NCBI RefSeq assembly: GCF_009455635.1
Contig: NZ_QPER01000002.1
Location: 3,534,001-3,598,000 of the forward strand
DNA: 64,000 bases
Origin: Paraburkholderia agricolaris
Lineage (GTDB): Bacteria; Pseudomonadota; Gammaproteobacteria; Burkholderiales; Burkholderiaceae
Direction of reading: 5' to 3'
The notes below the pieces were generated by a model. It worked only from the letters and a program-made list of their open reading frames with translations. It was not told the origin of the DNA and searched no databases. A program made the position numbers and the translations under genes. Positions 45,720 through 53,595 of this stretch are shown here, in pieces (within the stretch, counting starts at the first letter, position 1; the number at the start of each line of letters is the position of its first letter).

Positions 45720-45779
45720 CTCTCCCTCCTGGTTGTTGGAACGCAAATTGTTTCAACACGACTGCCTTACCAGATATTA

Positions 45780-46075
45780 CGAACGGGAGATTAAACAGAC
45801 GATATTACTTTATCCTTTCTTGTCGCTTTTCTGCGAAATAGATGGAGAAACTGATTGTTTAGACAATAGTGAAAAAATTCGCCGAAAGCCTTTTCCATAA
45901 GCATTCCCGGCTTTCATTAAAATATTAATACGCTCTGGCACCAGGACATCTTTCAATTGAAATAATCAATATTCTCCATTACCTATAAAAGCAAACACGA
46001 GTTTGAGAACGATAATCAATTCACTCATAAATCAAGCAATGATTACCCAGTTGCGGCAGAAGCCGGTCATATATA
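45780..46075. other. AT-rich non-coding stretch between the autotransporter and HPPD genes
   Basis: This stretch is visibly richer in A/T than its surroundings, with runs such as aaaatattaata and aaataatcaatattc. It contains the autotransporter promoter region on the minus strand. AT-rich upstream DNA of surface-protein genes is a common H-NS target; that role is inference. I see no gene in it. Confidence 0.5.
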
Positions 46076-46079
46076 CCGT

Positions 46080-47198
46080 TTATCGCGCCTGCGCCAACGC
46101 ACTCAAATTGCCTTCACCGAAACCGTGGTGTCCTTGCCGCTGCACGATCTCAAAGAAAATCTCTCCAGCACCGCGCCGAACAAAAGTCTGAAAGAACAGC
46201 AACGGCACGCCGCCGGCGCCGATCTCGCCATCCACCAGAACATGCGTACGCCTGAGCCGCTCGACATCGAGCCCATGGCCTGGCAGACGCGCATCGAGTT
46301 GCTCGTAATAGCGCGGCGGCGGCTCGACGAATTCGACGCCGTTCGCGAGCAGTTGCTCGACGCACGCAAAGATATCGTCGGTGGCGAGCGCGATGTGCTG
46401 CACGCCTTCGCCTGGATGATCCGGCAGATATTCGTGCATCAGATTCGTGCGGCGGGTGCCCTCTTCATACAACGGCACGCGGATCGCGCCGCACGGCGAG
46501 ACCATGACGCGCGATTCCGCCGCCACATGCCAGTTCGCGTGCAGCTCGTGAATCTCGCGGAAATTGAGCAGGTCGCGATAAAAATCGAGCCACTCCTGCA
46601 TCCGGCCCTCGCCGACCGTTTGCGTCAGATGATCGACCGCGACGAGGCCGGTGCCCGCGTGATTCAGATCGGCTTCTGCGGTATCGATCTCGATCGGACG
46701 GAAGTCGATATCGAAGATCGAGATATCGCCCAGGCCACCGCGCTGGCCGCCACGGCCGCGCCAACGGTCGACGAAATAGATGTGTGAATCGCCAATGCCC
46801 TGGATCGCCGGGATCAACAGCTCGCCCGTGCCGATCCGTTCACCTTCGAACGCCCATGCGCCGAGTTCGATCGCGCGGTCGAAGGCGCGCTGCGCATTGG
46901 CCACGCGAATGCCGATTGCGCAGATGCCTGCGCCGTACTCCTCGGCGTAGCGCTCGGCAAATGAATCCGGCTCGGCGTTGATCAGGAAATGCATCTCGCC
47001 CTGGCGATACAGCGTGACGTCCTTGCTGATATGGCGCGCAATCGCCTTGAAGCCGAGTTTCGTGAAGGTCTCGCCGAGTGCTTTCGGCTCGCGCGAAGCG
47101 AACTCCACGAATTCGAGGCCGGCGGTGCCGAGCGGATTGTGCTCAGGCGCCGACACGGCGCGTAACGCGGCGTCTGGAGTGGGCAAGTCGCTAGGCAT
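46080..47198 (-). CDS. hpd: 4-hydroxyphenylpyruvate dioxygenase
   Basis: A 372-residue, two-domain VOC dioxygenase that converts 4-hydroxyphenylpyruvate to homogentisate in tyrosine catabolism. The active-site iron ligands are in the C-terminal domain: His in VAVDHLTQTV, His in VQHIALATDD and Glu in FFEIVQRQGHHGFGEGN. The N-terminal domain (GLEFVEFASREPKALGETFTKLGFKAIARH) and the SHIYFVDRW region are typical. The start at 47198 has AAGGAG seven bases upstream; an extension to 47327 is rejected. It is a single gene here: no homogentisate dioxygenase or fumarylacetoacetase is adjacent. Two related sequence elements lie upstream at 47351 and 47473. Confidence 0.95.
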   Translation of the reverse strand: MPSDLPTPDAALRAVSAPEHNPLGTAGLEFVEFASREPKALGETFTKLGFKAIARHISKDVTLYRQGEMHFLINAEPDSFAERYAEEYGAGICAIGIRVANAQRAFDRAIELGAWAFEGERIGTGELLIPAIQGIGDSHIYFVDRWRGRGGQRGGLGDISIFDIDFRPIEIDTAEADLNHAGTGLVAVDHLTQTVGEGRMQEWLDFYRDLLNFREIHELHANWHVAAESRVMVSPCGAIRVPLYEEGTRRTNLMHEYLPDHPGEGVQHIALATDDIFACVEQLLANGVEFVEPPPRYYEQLDARLPGHGLDVERLRRTHVLVDGEIGAGGVPLLFFQTFVRRGAGEIFFEIVQRQGHHGFGEGNLSALAQAR

Positions 47199-47350
47199 GG
47201 CAATCTCCTTGTACGGTTTTTCGTACAGCGTTCCGAGTATTTGTGATGTTTCTGCGCTCTGGTGCAAGCTGCCGTCCACACGCAGTGTGACACCGCTTGC
47301 GCGGCGTGCCGCAGCAATGCAGCGCACGGCGGCTTTAGCACTAGTTCTTC

Positions 47351-47488
47351 ACAATAAAGATGAGAACTGCGAGCTCCGCTGAGCATCGCACTGGGACATT
47401 CCGGGTGTGGCCTCAAGTGCTTGTAAAGTTGCGAACTAATGCCGTCGGCGGCCATGTATTGCCGCATGCTTGACAATTAAGTTGAGAA
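47351..47488. promoter_or_regulatory. Two copies of an ACAATwAAGwTGAGAA element upstream of hpd
   Basis: ACAATAAAGATGAGAA at 47351-47366 and ACAATTAAGTTGAGAA at 47473-47488 match at 14 of 16 positions, same orientation, 122 bp apart, in the 557 bp gap upstream of hpd (47199-47755), where I see no gene. They could be binding sites for an hpd regulator. Confidence 0.4.
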
Positions 47489-47755
47489 TCGGCCCTCCTG
47501 TATCGAGCCGATCACGCCATGTTGATGCGACATAGCGGGACGGCGTACACGCGAATTTTACATGAGCCGAGCGCACGCAACGTCGCTGAACGATCTCCGC
47601 ATGCACCTCTCTATAACACGCCGTGTCGCTGCGTACATCTTCAATCGCAGCAAACATCATGTAATCTGAGATGGGGCAAAGCTATTGTTTCTCACAGTCG
47701 TTGCCGTCTTCCATCACGTAGAGGTTCGCGCGCGTCGAATAGCGCATGGTGCCAA

Positions 47756-48202
47756 TCACTGTGTTCGGTAACACCCCTTCATTCTTCCTACATCAAAGAC
47801 TTGGCGGTCGTCTACCGCTTTCCAACCGGTTCGTGATCCGCCGAGTAAATCGCAAAGCAGTTGCCAACCACCGCTATTGTCGAAGCACAGAAGCCTTTCC
47901 CGCTCCGGCACAACTTGATGGCCACGCGAGCAGTCCAAGCCCCGAAGTGTTGCGGGTGAACACCCGACCGGAAAGAATTGGCAGAGCCGCGAGAGGACCG
48001 CCGCATCAACGATCTCGCTGCGACGGGCTTGATTATAGTCTGATCGTTCGCCGTAAAACTCTCGGCCATCGTCGGCTACAAGCGCGATGTTGATGAGATC
48101 ACAATTGATGGAATCGGTGGCAATTAGATGACGCGCCTTGTACAGTGCGTCGACAAGTTTCGATTCACGTTCGGCCTCCCGAACCCATTCATCTGCTCTC
48201 AT
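47756..48202 (-). pseudogene. Decayed 3'-5' exoribonuclease-like (Rv2179c-type) gene, paralogue of 51258-51467
   Basis: A 148-codon frame beginning MRADEWVREAERESKLVDALYKAR, identical over 24 residues to the small gene at 51258-51467. The middle (EFYGERSDYNQARRSEIVDAAVL) and a stretch near the end (GGWQLLCDLLGGSRTGWKAVDD) resemble the small DnaQ-fold 3'-5' exoribonucleases of Burkholderia plasmids and islands, but the spacing and some residues look scrambled, as after frameshifts. AAGAGG lies six bases before the ATG. It is divergent from an imuA remnant. It may still be translated, but I regard it as degenerate. Family call is moderate. Confidence 0.5.
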
Positions 48203-48440
48203 GGTGGACCTCTTCTGAATACGGAAGCAGGATGAAGCCGGGCGATAGATGTCGCGCGGCCCCGTTCCTCGAAAAAAGTGACAGTTTTTGATGCCACATG
48301 TCCAGCGCTGCTGTCACGGCCGAAGAGATGCATCCGTCCTTATGGCGTGTGTCCCACCTCGCGCGTGGCCGTGGGCGGGTGGTTGAGACCGGCTATCCCG
48401 CGTTGTCTACCGAACTTCCCGGTCGGGGGGAAGGTCGGAG
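48133..48440. repeat. Direct repeat, copy A (small-gene start plus imuA start)
   Basis: This segment is similar by eye over most of its length to 51398-51745, in the same orientation, about 3.3 kb apart. It covers the first 24 codons of the leftward gene, the divergent promoter region and the first 45 or so codons of imuA. Confidence 0.8.
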
Positions 48441-48615
48441 CGCTCGTTGACCTGATGGCGCAGCAAGCCGGAGTGGGCGAATCGCGGCTCCTGCGCTCAG
48501 CACCTCAGGCAATCGACCGGTCGCGTTCGTGCTGCCGCCGCATACCGGAAATTTGTGCGCACCGCGTGCAGTTGCAGCGGAGGCGATTAGATATTCTGGC
48601 TCCCTCCTACTGCAC
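48298..48615 (+). pseudogene. imuA: imuA remnant, copy A (frameshifted SOS mutagenesis gene)
   Basis: Three frames in succession spell an ImuA N-terminus: MSSAAVTAEEMHPSLWRVSHLARG to ETGYPALSTELPG (48298-48423), then GALVDLMAQQAGVGESRLLR (to about 48515), then RPVAFVLPPHTGNLCA (to about 48600). Two frameshifts separate them and the rest is missing. Intact ImuA is a RecA-related partner of ImuB/DnaE2 in SOS mutagenesis. The LexA box seen in copy B is absent here; about 55 bp are deleted between GTGACAG and TTTTTGATGCC just upstream. Confidence 0.75.
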
Positions 48616-48813
48616 AGCCGGCCAGTCCTAATTACGCTTCAACCGATGCTGCAAAGGCGGCAATTGAACGCCGTTTCTCAGAGCGCAATTGGCACTTCAC
48701 GGAACAGCCGAAACGCGCGTGCAAAGAAATCTGGCAAATGGAACGTGCGCCGAGTGAATGTTCAGCTGCGAACAACTGCAATAGCCCGCCGTACAGATGA
48801 AGCGAGCGGGACA

Positions 48814-49017
48814 TCAGTAGCGATGCGGCGGGGGCGGCCGGTGGCGCGGAGGCAGTCGATGATGATGTCGCCGAGGCGGCGGTAGCGGTCTGCACCTGCG
48901 AACAAGATGTCCATGCCCCCAAACTCGGCGACATTCCATGCGCGGACGCGCATCGGCTTCAGTAGGTAGGGCGAAAACTGTGGTTGCAACCAATAGCGTG
49001 GCCCCGGTGCGAGTCAC
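48814..49017 (-). CDS. Small secreted Arg/His/Pro-rich protein
   Basis: A 67-residue frame from GTG at 49017, with AGGTGG close upstream. A signal peptide (TRTGATLLVATTVFALPTEADA) precedes RPRMECRRVWGHGHLVRRCRPLPPPRRHHHRLPPRH. The pattern of two cysteines around a W-x-HGH motif is familiar from small exported proteins in Burkholderia and relatives. No known activity. It overlaps an alternative frame with high Arg content that I reject. Moderate confidence because of length and the non-ATG start. Confidence 0.5.
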   Translation of the reverse strand: MTRTGATLLVATTVFALPTEADARPRMECRRVWGHGHLVRRCRPLPPPRRHHHRLPPRHRPPPPHRY

Positions 49018-49163
49018 TTTTCCACCTGGCAACGCAGGGATTGCCCGTTGGTGCTTGTCATGTCACCCTCCAGCAAGTCTGAGGACATCCGTTGGCGCAG
49101 AGAGCGCGTCGGCCGTCAACGGCAGCGCCGTACCTTGGCTACCGTTGCTGCTCGCGATGGGCG

Positions 49164-49493
49164 TTATTGCCCGATTTGCCGACTCACGTGGTTTTCCTGC
49201 TGATTCAACGTGTAGTCTTCACGCCTGGTGATGTGGCTGCCGTTCTGGCTCGCCATGTCGCGCTCTTCCTCGCGAATCTGATGGTCATCGCGATGCAGTC
49301 TCGCCGCCTCGGCGTGGGACATTTCGCCTTCCCTTACCTCCTGATGGATGCGACGGTCCTGATTCGCGAGGCGATGGTTGACCTCAGCGCGGCGTGGGTG
49401 CGTGGCATCCCAGTTCGTTTGCGCCGATGCGGTGCCCACAAATGACAGGGCGAGTGCCGCGGCAGCGGCGATTTTGTAGGCAGCGTTGCGCAT
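49164..49493 (-). CDS. Small exported charged helical protein
   Basis: A 109-residue protein: signal peptide MRNAAYKIAAAAALALSFVGTASA, then a highly charged helical region (RRAEVNHRLANQDRRIHQEVREGEMSHAEAARLHRDDHQIREEERDMASQNGSHITRREDYTLNQQENHVSRQIG). This composition matches a widespread, uncharacterised periplasmic family in Burkholderia. CGGAG lies six bases before the ATG. No operon partner; the gap to the next gene on the left is 146 bp. Confidence 0.85.
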   Translation of the reverse strand: MRNAAYKIAAAAALALSFVGTASAQTNWDATHPRRAEVNHRLANQDRRIHQEVREGEMSHAEAARLHRDDHQIREEERDMASQNGSHITRREDYTLNQQENHVSRQIGQ

Positions 49494-49735
49494 GGTCGTC
49501 TCCGATTCAGTTGAAGGGATGGTTTCTGGCCGTTCAACTGCTTAACGCTCCGGAGGACCACAATGCTGACCGCGCAGTTGTGAGTTCTGAAACCGAATAT
49601 TTCGTGATGGCTGGGTTTCGGAAAATCGTGCGAGCGCAGGGAGATGTTTCAGTCTACACGTCTCGTTACACACAAAAACACGGGTAATCTACCGGCTCAA
49701 TATAGTGCCCTCACAACCAACACGTGAGGTGCGCC

Positions 49736-49837
49736 ATGAAACGAATTCTTGTGCTGATGCTGATGGCCGTTTGTCTTGGTAGCGCGCTGGGCGGCTGCAT
49801 CGTTGTGCCTGCAGGCGGCTACTATCACCGCTACTAA
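49736..49837 (+). CDS. Very small lipoprotein (33 residues)
   Basis: ATG at 49736 with GTGAGGTG upstream opens a 33-residue frame: MKRILVLMLMAVCLGSALGG, Cys, IVVPAGGYYHRY. The lipobox-like LGGC gives a mature peptide of 13 residues ending in Tyr/His. Entericidin-like or similar tiny lipoproteins are often unannotated. Support is the ribosome site, the signal sequence and the lipobox; there is no homology claim. Confidence 0.7.
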   Translation: MKRILVLMLMAVCLGSALGGCIVVPAGGYYHRY

Positions 49838-49999
49838 ACCGCAGACAAAGTGGGCGGCGCAGATACAGAAGTCAGATGCGCCGCCGACAGGACAAAACTG
49901 CCTTTGTCACCAGAACGGAAGTACTGCGGAGTTACCGAACCTTCAATTCGCGAGCGACCTGCCCCGGGAATTTCCGCTTGCCGGCAATCCTGAAAGGTC

Positions 50000-50284
50000 C
50001 TACTGAACAGTCCTTGTTGACATGCTGTTGTCTTCGGGGTGCATAGTCGGCATGTTCATACTGGCGCTATCCGCCGTCTTGCTCATGTCGCCAGGGACCC
50101 GGTTCCACGGGCTCGATACGGGCTCGCTGTGGTACGTCATGCCTGCGGTTGCGGCACCGTGGGCGCCACCGCTGCCATTGCCACCGTTGCCATTCCCTCC
50201 AGCTTGCGCAAGCGTCGCGGCACACACACATAGCGATGCGACAGCGACACGTGCGACCAGAGCTTTCATCGTCAACTTCTCCAT
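50000..50284 (-). CDS. Small secreted Gly/Asn-rich protein
   Basis: A 94-residue protein: signal peptide (MKALVARVAVASLCVCAATLAQA from residue 6), then Gly/Asn-rich repeats (GGNGNGGNGSGGAHG) and a Met/Ser/Pro-rich tail. AGGAG seven bases upstream supports the ATG at 50284. No family recognised. It is one of several small exported proteins in this 48-51 kb stretch. Low complexity makes homology calls unsafe. Confidence 0.75.
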   Translation of the reverse strand: MEKLTMKALVARVAVASLCVCAATLAQAGGNGNGGNGSGGAHGAATAGMTYHSEPVSSPWNRVPGDMSKTADSASMNMPTMHPEDNSMSTRTVQ

Positions 50285-50511
50285 GGTGTTTCTCCTGTGA
50301 TGTCGGCTCGTCCGTTAGCCGTGCCGAAGTCTCATATACCGCCAAAGGTCTGACTGGCTGCGCGGCGGCAACGCGCAAGCAGGTGCCCGCTCCTGGACGG
50401 AGCAGAGATGGGCCACGTCGAGGAGCAATGCATGCGTGTGAGTCGAGGCTGGACACCGAAAGTGACAGCGATGTGCTGAATTAGAGCCCCTGACTTTGTA
50501 GACCGTCTGCG

Positions 50512-51066
50512 CTACTTCGGCATCAGAACCTTATCGACGACCATGATGACGCCATTGCTCTGAGTAACGTCGTAGGTTGATATGTCAGCAGTGTGGCCAC
50601 CTGCGTCCGTCACTACGATATTGTGTGGACCGTTCTCAGTGAACGTCAGCGACTCTCCATTGACCGTTTTCAGTTCGGCCTTGCCACCGCCAGCCTTGAT
50701 GGCCTGGTCGAGCTTGCGGAAGTCGTAGCGCCCAGGAATGACGTGATACGTCAGGATGCTGGTCAGCATCGCCTTGTTTTCAGGCCTGACGAGCGAATCG
50801 ACGGCGCCAGCCGGCAGCGCTGCGAACGCTTCGTTTGTCGGCGCAAACACTGTGAACGGGCCGGGGCTCTTCAGTGTGTCGACGAGGCCTGCCGCTTTGA
50901 CCGCAGCAACAAGCGTGGTGTGGTCGGCTGAGTTGACCGCGTTATCCACGATGTCCTTGTTCGGGTACATGGCTTGACCGCCTACCATGACCGTGTCGCT
51001 TGCAGCGAAGGCACCTGAAACAGCTGCCGACATGGCGACAGCAACAAACATAGTCTTGTATTTCAT
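50512..51066 (-). CDS. Fasciclin-domain (FAS1) secreted protein
   Basis: A 184-residue exported protein: signal peptide MKYKTMFVAVAMSAAVSGAFA, then a single FAS1 domain (DIVDNAVNSADHTTLVAAVKAAGLVDTLKSPGPFTVFAPTNEAFAALPAGAVDSLVRPENKAMLTSILTYHVIPGRYDFRKLDQA and ADISTYDVTQSNGVIMVVDKVLMPK). This is the standard bacterial single-FAS1 layout, thought to mediate adhesion or matrix interaction. GGGGGAGT lies six bases before the ATG at 51066. Single gene. Confidence 0.93.
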   Translation of the reverse strand: MKYKTMFVAVAMSAAVSGAFAASDTVMVGGQAMYPNKDIVDNAVNSADHTTLVAAVKAAGLVDTLKSPGPFTVFAPTNEAFAALPAGAVDSLVRPENKAMLTSILTYHVIPGRYDFRKLDQAIKAGGGKAELKTVNGESLTFTENGPHNIVVTDAGGHTADISTYDVTQSNGVIMVVDKVLMPK

Positions 51067-51257
51067 TACGTACTCCCCCTGAGTTGCCATGCACGATTGC
51101 GCGGCCTTGACTGCATATACGGGGAATACTTGCGAATGGATTCGACGGCGGGCGCATCGCGATGGTGTGCGTACTCCATAGTTTCGCGCTGAGCTTCAAG
51201 TGGCCATGGCACTTTGCGTTGGGATACGACAACCAGTTCTGATGGCTCGAGAAGTAC

Positions 51258-51467
51258 CTACTGCTTGAGGTGCTGAGTGTCAATTCCGGCCGTCTTCAAC
51301 GCAGCATCAATTGCTATCAACTCCGGACCGAAATCGAGCGCCCATTCCTCGCCATCGCATCGCACCGTCATACCGTTGTGCATCGAAATCAGAAAACGAG
51401 CCTTGTACAAGGCGTCAACAAGCTTCGATTCGCGTTCGGCCTCCCGAACCCATTCATCTGCTCTCAT
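51258..51467 (-). CDS. Small hypothetical protein sharing a 24-residue start with 47756-48202
   Basis: A 69-residue protein, MRADEWVREAERESKLVDALYKAR then FLISMHNGMTVRCDGEEWALDFGPELIAIDAALKTAGIDTQHLKQ. The first 24 residues are identical to those of the decayed gene at 47756-48202; the rest is unrelated. GAGG lies eight bases before the ATG. It is divergent from the imuA remnant with a LexA box between, so it may be SOS-inducible. Function unknown. Confidence 0.7.
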   Translation of the reverse strand: MRADEWVREAERESKLVDALYKARFLISMHNGMTVRCDGEEWALDFGPELIAIDAALKTAGIDTQHLKQ

Positions 51468-51745
51468 GATGGAACCTCCTCTGAACACGGAAGCAGGACA
51501 TGAAACCGAGCGACGGATGTCGCGCGACTCCCGTTTCCTCAAATAAAAGTGACAGTTCACACCTACGAATTTGCGTGCAGGATACTGTATAAATATACAG
51601 GCTTTTTGATGCCCCATGTCTAGCGCTACTGTCACGGCCGAAGAGATACCTCCGTCGCTGTGGCGTGCGTCTCAGCTTGCGCGGGCGTGGTCGGGTCGTT
51701 GAGACCGGCTATCCCGCGTTGTCTGCTGAGCTACCGGGAGGAGGG
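51398..51745. repeat. Direct repeat, copy B (small-gene start, LexA box and imuA start)
   Basis: The counterpart of 48133-48440 in the same orientation. It is longer by about 55 bp because it retains the region with the LexA box, between the two divergent starts. Confidence 0.8.
51585..51600. promoter_or_regulatory. LexA (SOS) box
   Basis: CTGTATAAATATACAG is an almost ideal LexA operator: perfect CTGTAT/ATACAG arms around AAAT. It sits 15 bp upstream of the imuA start in copy B, the normal place for SOS control of imuAB-dnaE2, and also faces the leftward small gene. This is the one regulatory site in the window I can name with confidence. Confidence 0.88.
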
Positions 51746-51751
51746 TGGCCT
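51616..51751 (+). pseudogene. imuA: imuA remnant, copy B (frameshifted, truncated)
   Basis: MSSATVTAEEIPPSLWRASQLARA (51616 onward), then after a frameshift near 51690, GRVVETGYPALSAELPGGGWP, to about 51751. This is the first 45 or so residues of ImuA, after which the sequence runs straight into the end of the pcaQ gene. It keeps its LexA box (51585-51600), so it may still be transcribed on DNA damage. Confidence 0.78.
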
Positions 51752-51763
51752 GCGCGGTATGCG

Positions 51764-52780
51764 TCAGATCCTTGGCGGCTCGTCGCGGCCACGCCCGGGC
51801 TTGGACCTGGACCTGGAAGCGCGTTTGGCCACCGGCTTGCCGGCGGCGGCCGCCATGCGCTGCTGCGCGACTTCGCGCACGGCATCGATAAGCGCCCGGC
51901 CCACCGGCGAAGGCTGCGTGTCCGAGCGCCGGATCAATCCCACCGGCTCGCCGGTGCCCGCGAACGGCAGAGGCAAACGCACCAGCATCCCGTGCCCGAG
52001 TTCATATTCGACCGCGCTCAGCGGCACGAACCACACCGCGTCGTTCTCCAGCGTCAAAGCGCGCCCGGTGGACACCGACAGCACTTCGACAAACCCCGAC
52101 AACGGCGGCACGCCCCACGCGCTCAACAGGCTTTCAGCCGATTGCCGGATCAGGGTGCCGAACGGCGGCAGCACCACTGGAAAATCCTCCAGCGACGTGG
52201 CCGGTAAACCTGCCACGAGCGCCAACGGATGCCCGGCGCGTACTACGGCAATCAACGGCTCGCTGAAAAGCTGTTCGAAACTGAGCCCGACCATTCTTTC
52301 CGGGTCCGCCAGGCGCCCGATTGCGAATTCGATCGTGCCGGCCTTCAGGCGTTCGAGTAATTCGGGGTTGGCGCCGGTTGCGAGGCGCACGATCACACGC
52401 GGCCAAAGCGCGGCGAACCGCTTCAGCGCCGGTGGTACCAGCGCGACCGCAACGGTCGGCAAAATGCCGATTTCCACCGTGGCGGCGGCCGCGCCTTCCG
52501 CTCGTGCCAATAAATCGACGCCCTGTCGCAACGCACTGACGCAAGCACTCGCATGAGGCATGAAAAGCTGCCCCTCACGCGTCGGCACCGCGCCGTGGCG
52601 GCCGCGCTCGAACAGCTTCACGCCGAGAATCGCTTCGAGTTCAGCCACCGTCTTGGAGACAGCGGGCTGCGTAATGGACAGGCTTGTGGCGGCTCGCTGC
52701 ACGCTGCCGAACTGCGCGACGGCCAGAAAGCACTGGAGATGACGGAATTTGACGCGGCTGTCCGCGAGGCTGCGTTGCAT
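51764..52780 (-). CDS. pcaQ: PcaQ, LysR-type regulator of protocatechuate catabolism
   Basis: A 338-residue LTTR, HTH FRHLQCFLAVAQFGSVQRAATSLSITQPAVSKTVAELEAILGVKLFERGRHGAVPTREGQLFMPHA, with the PcaQ/GbpR-type effector region (VEIGILPTVAVALVPPALKRFAALWPRVIVRLATG). The C-terminus is a basic extension (RASRSRSKPGRGRDEPP). It is divergent from pcaH with 107 bp between. PcaQ in rhizobia activates pca genes in response to beta-carboxy-cis,cis-muconate or beta-ketoadipate-pathway intermediates. Strong context support. Confidence 0.93.
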   Translation of the reverse strand: MQRSLADSRVKFRHLQCFLAVAQFGSVQRAATSLSITQPAVSKTVAELEAILGVKLFERGRHGAVPTREGQLFMPHASACVSALRQGVDLLARAEGAAAATVEIGILPTVAVALVPPALKRFAALWPRVIVRLATGANPELLERLKAGTIEFAIGRLADPERMVGLSFEQLFSEPLIAVVRAGHPLALVAGLPATSLEDFPVVLPPFGTLIRQSAESLLSAWGVPPLSGFVEVLSVSTGRALTLENDAVWFVPLSAVEYELGHGMLVRLPLPFAGTGEPVGLIRRSDTQPSPVGRALIDAVREVAQQRMAAAAGKPVAKRASRSRSKPGRGRDEPPRI

Positions 52781-52837
52781 AACGAGAGGTTATACGAAAA
52801 GGGCGAAAACGTCATTTTGCATAACCGCACAGGTTGG
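52779..52837. promoter_or_regulatory. Two candidate PcaQ sites in the pcaQ-pcaH divergent region
   Basis: ATAAC-gagag-GTTAT (52779-52793, overlapping the pcaQ start) and ATAACC-gcaca-GGTTGG (52821-52837) are two related inverted repeats. The rhizobial PcaQ box, as I recall, is ATAACC-N4-GGTTAA. These differ slightly in spacing. The first could autorepress pcaQ, the second activate pcaH. Confidence 0.55.
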
Positions 52838-52887
52838 ATAAAGTCGCTCCATACGCTGTATCCCACAATTCCACGAAGGAGACACTG

Positions 52888-53592
52888 ATGGACGAGTCCT
52901 TTCTCACCAAGCGCGACTTCGCGTCCCACCCCGCCTACGTCTATCCCGGCTACGGCTCGTCGGTCAAACGTGGCCCGACGCGTCCGCTGATTCCGCTGAA
53001 AGAAAAGCTGCGCGACCAGCGCGTGCCGGTCTACGGCACCGAAGACCTCGGCGCGCTCGATCACGACCTGACGCGCAACGCGGTGCGTAATGGCGAACCG
53101 CTTGGCGAGCGCATCATCGTGACGGGCCGCGTGCTCGACGAAGGCGGCCGACCGGTACGCAATACGCTGGTTGAAATCTGGCAGGCCAATGCCGCCGGCC
53201 GTTATGTGCACAAGAACGATCAGCACGACGCGCCGCTCGACCCGAACTTCCTCGGCGCCGGCCGCTGCATCACCGACAACGAAGGCCGCTACCGCTTTCT
53301 GACAATCAAACCGGGCGCTTACCCCTGGGGCAATCACCCGAACGCATGGCGTCCGAACCATATTCACTTCTCGCTGTTCGGCGACTATTTCGGCTCACGC
53401 CTCGTCACGCAGATGTACTTCCCCGGCGACCCGCTGCTGGCTTTCGACCCGATTTTCCAGGGCACGCCTGAGCACGCCCGCGACCGCCTGATTGCAAACT
53501 TCTCGCTCGATACGACGCAAGAGGCCTATGCGCTCGGTTACGACTTCGACATCGTGCTGCGCGGCCGCAACGAAACTCCGATGGAGCGCTAA
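52888..53592 (+). CDS. pcaH: Protocatechuate 3,4-dioxygenase beta subunit
   Basis: A 234-residue beta subunit that carries the catalytic ferric iron. The ligands are Tyr106 (GRYVHKND), Tyr145 (PGAYPWGNH), His158 and His160 (WRPNHIHFSLFG). Together with PcaG it opens the ring of protocatechuate to 3-carboxy-cis,cis-muconate. The length matches the family. The start is set by AGGAG seven bases upstream; an in-frame extension to 52834 is rejected. pcaG follows three bases later. Confidence 0.97.
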   Translation: MDESFLTKRDFASHPAYVYPGYGSSVKRGPTRPLIPLKEKLRDQRVPVYGTEDLGALDHDLTRNAVRNGEPLGERIIVTGRVLDEGGRPVRNTLVEIWQANAAGRYVHKNDQHDAPLDPNFLGAGRCITDNEGRYRFLTIKPGAYPWGNHPNAWRPNHIHFSLFGDYFGSRLVTQMYFPGDPLLAFDPIFQGTPEHARDRLIANFSLDTTQEAYALGYDFDIVLRGRNETPMER

Positions 53593-53595
53593 GCC

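Noticed and set aside
48762..48989. Possible DnaE2 or ImuB fragment on the minus strand near the imuA remnant
   Set aside because: I could not match it to conserved motifs of either protein; the overlapping small secreted-protein frame explains the stretch better.
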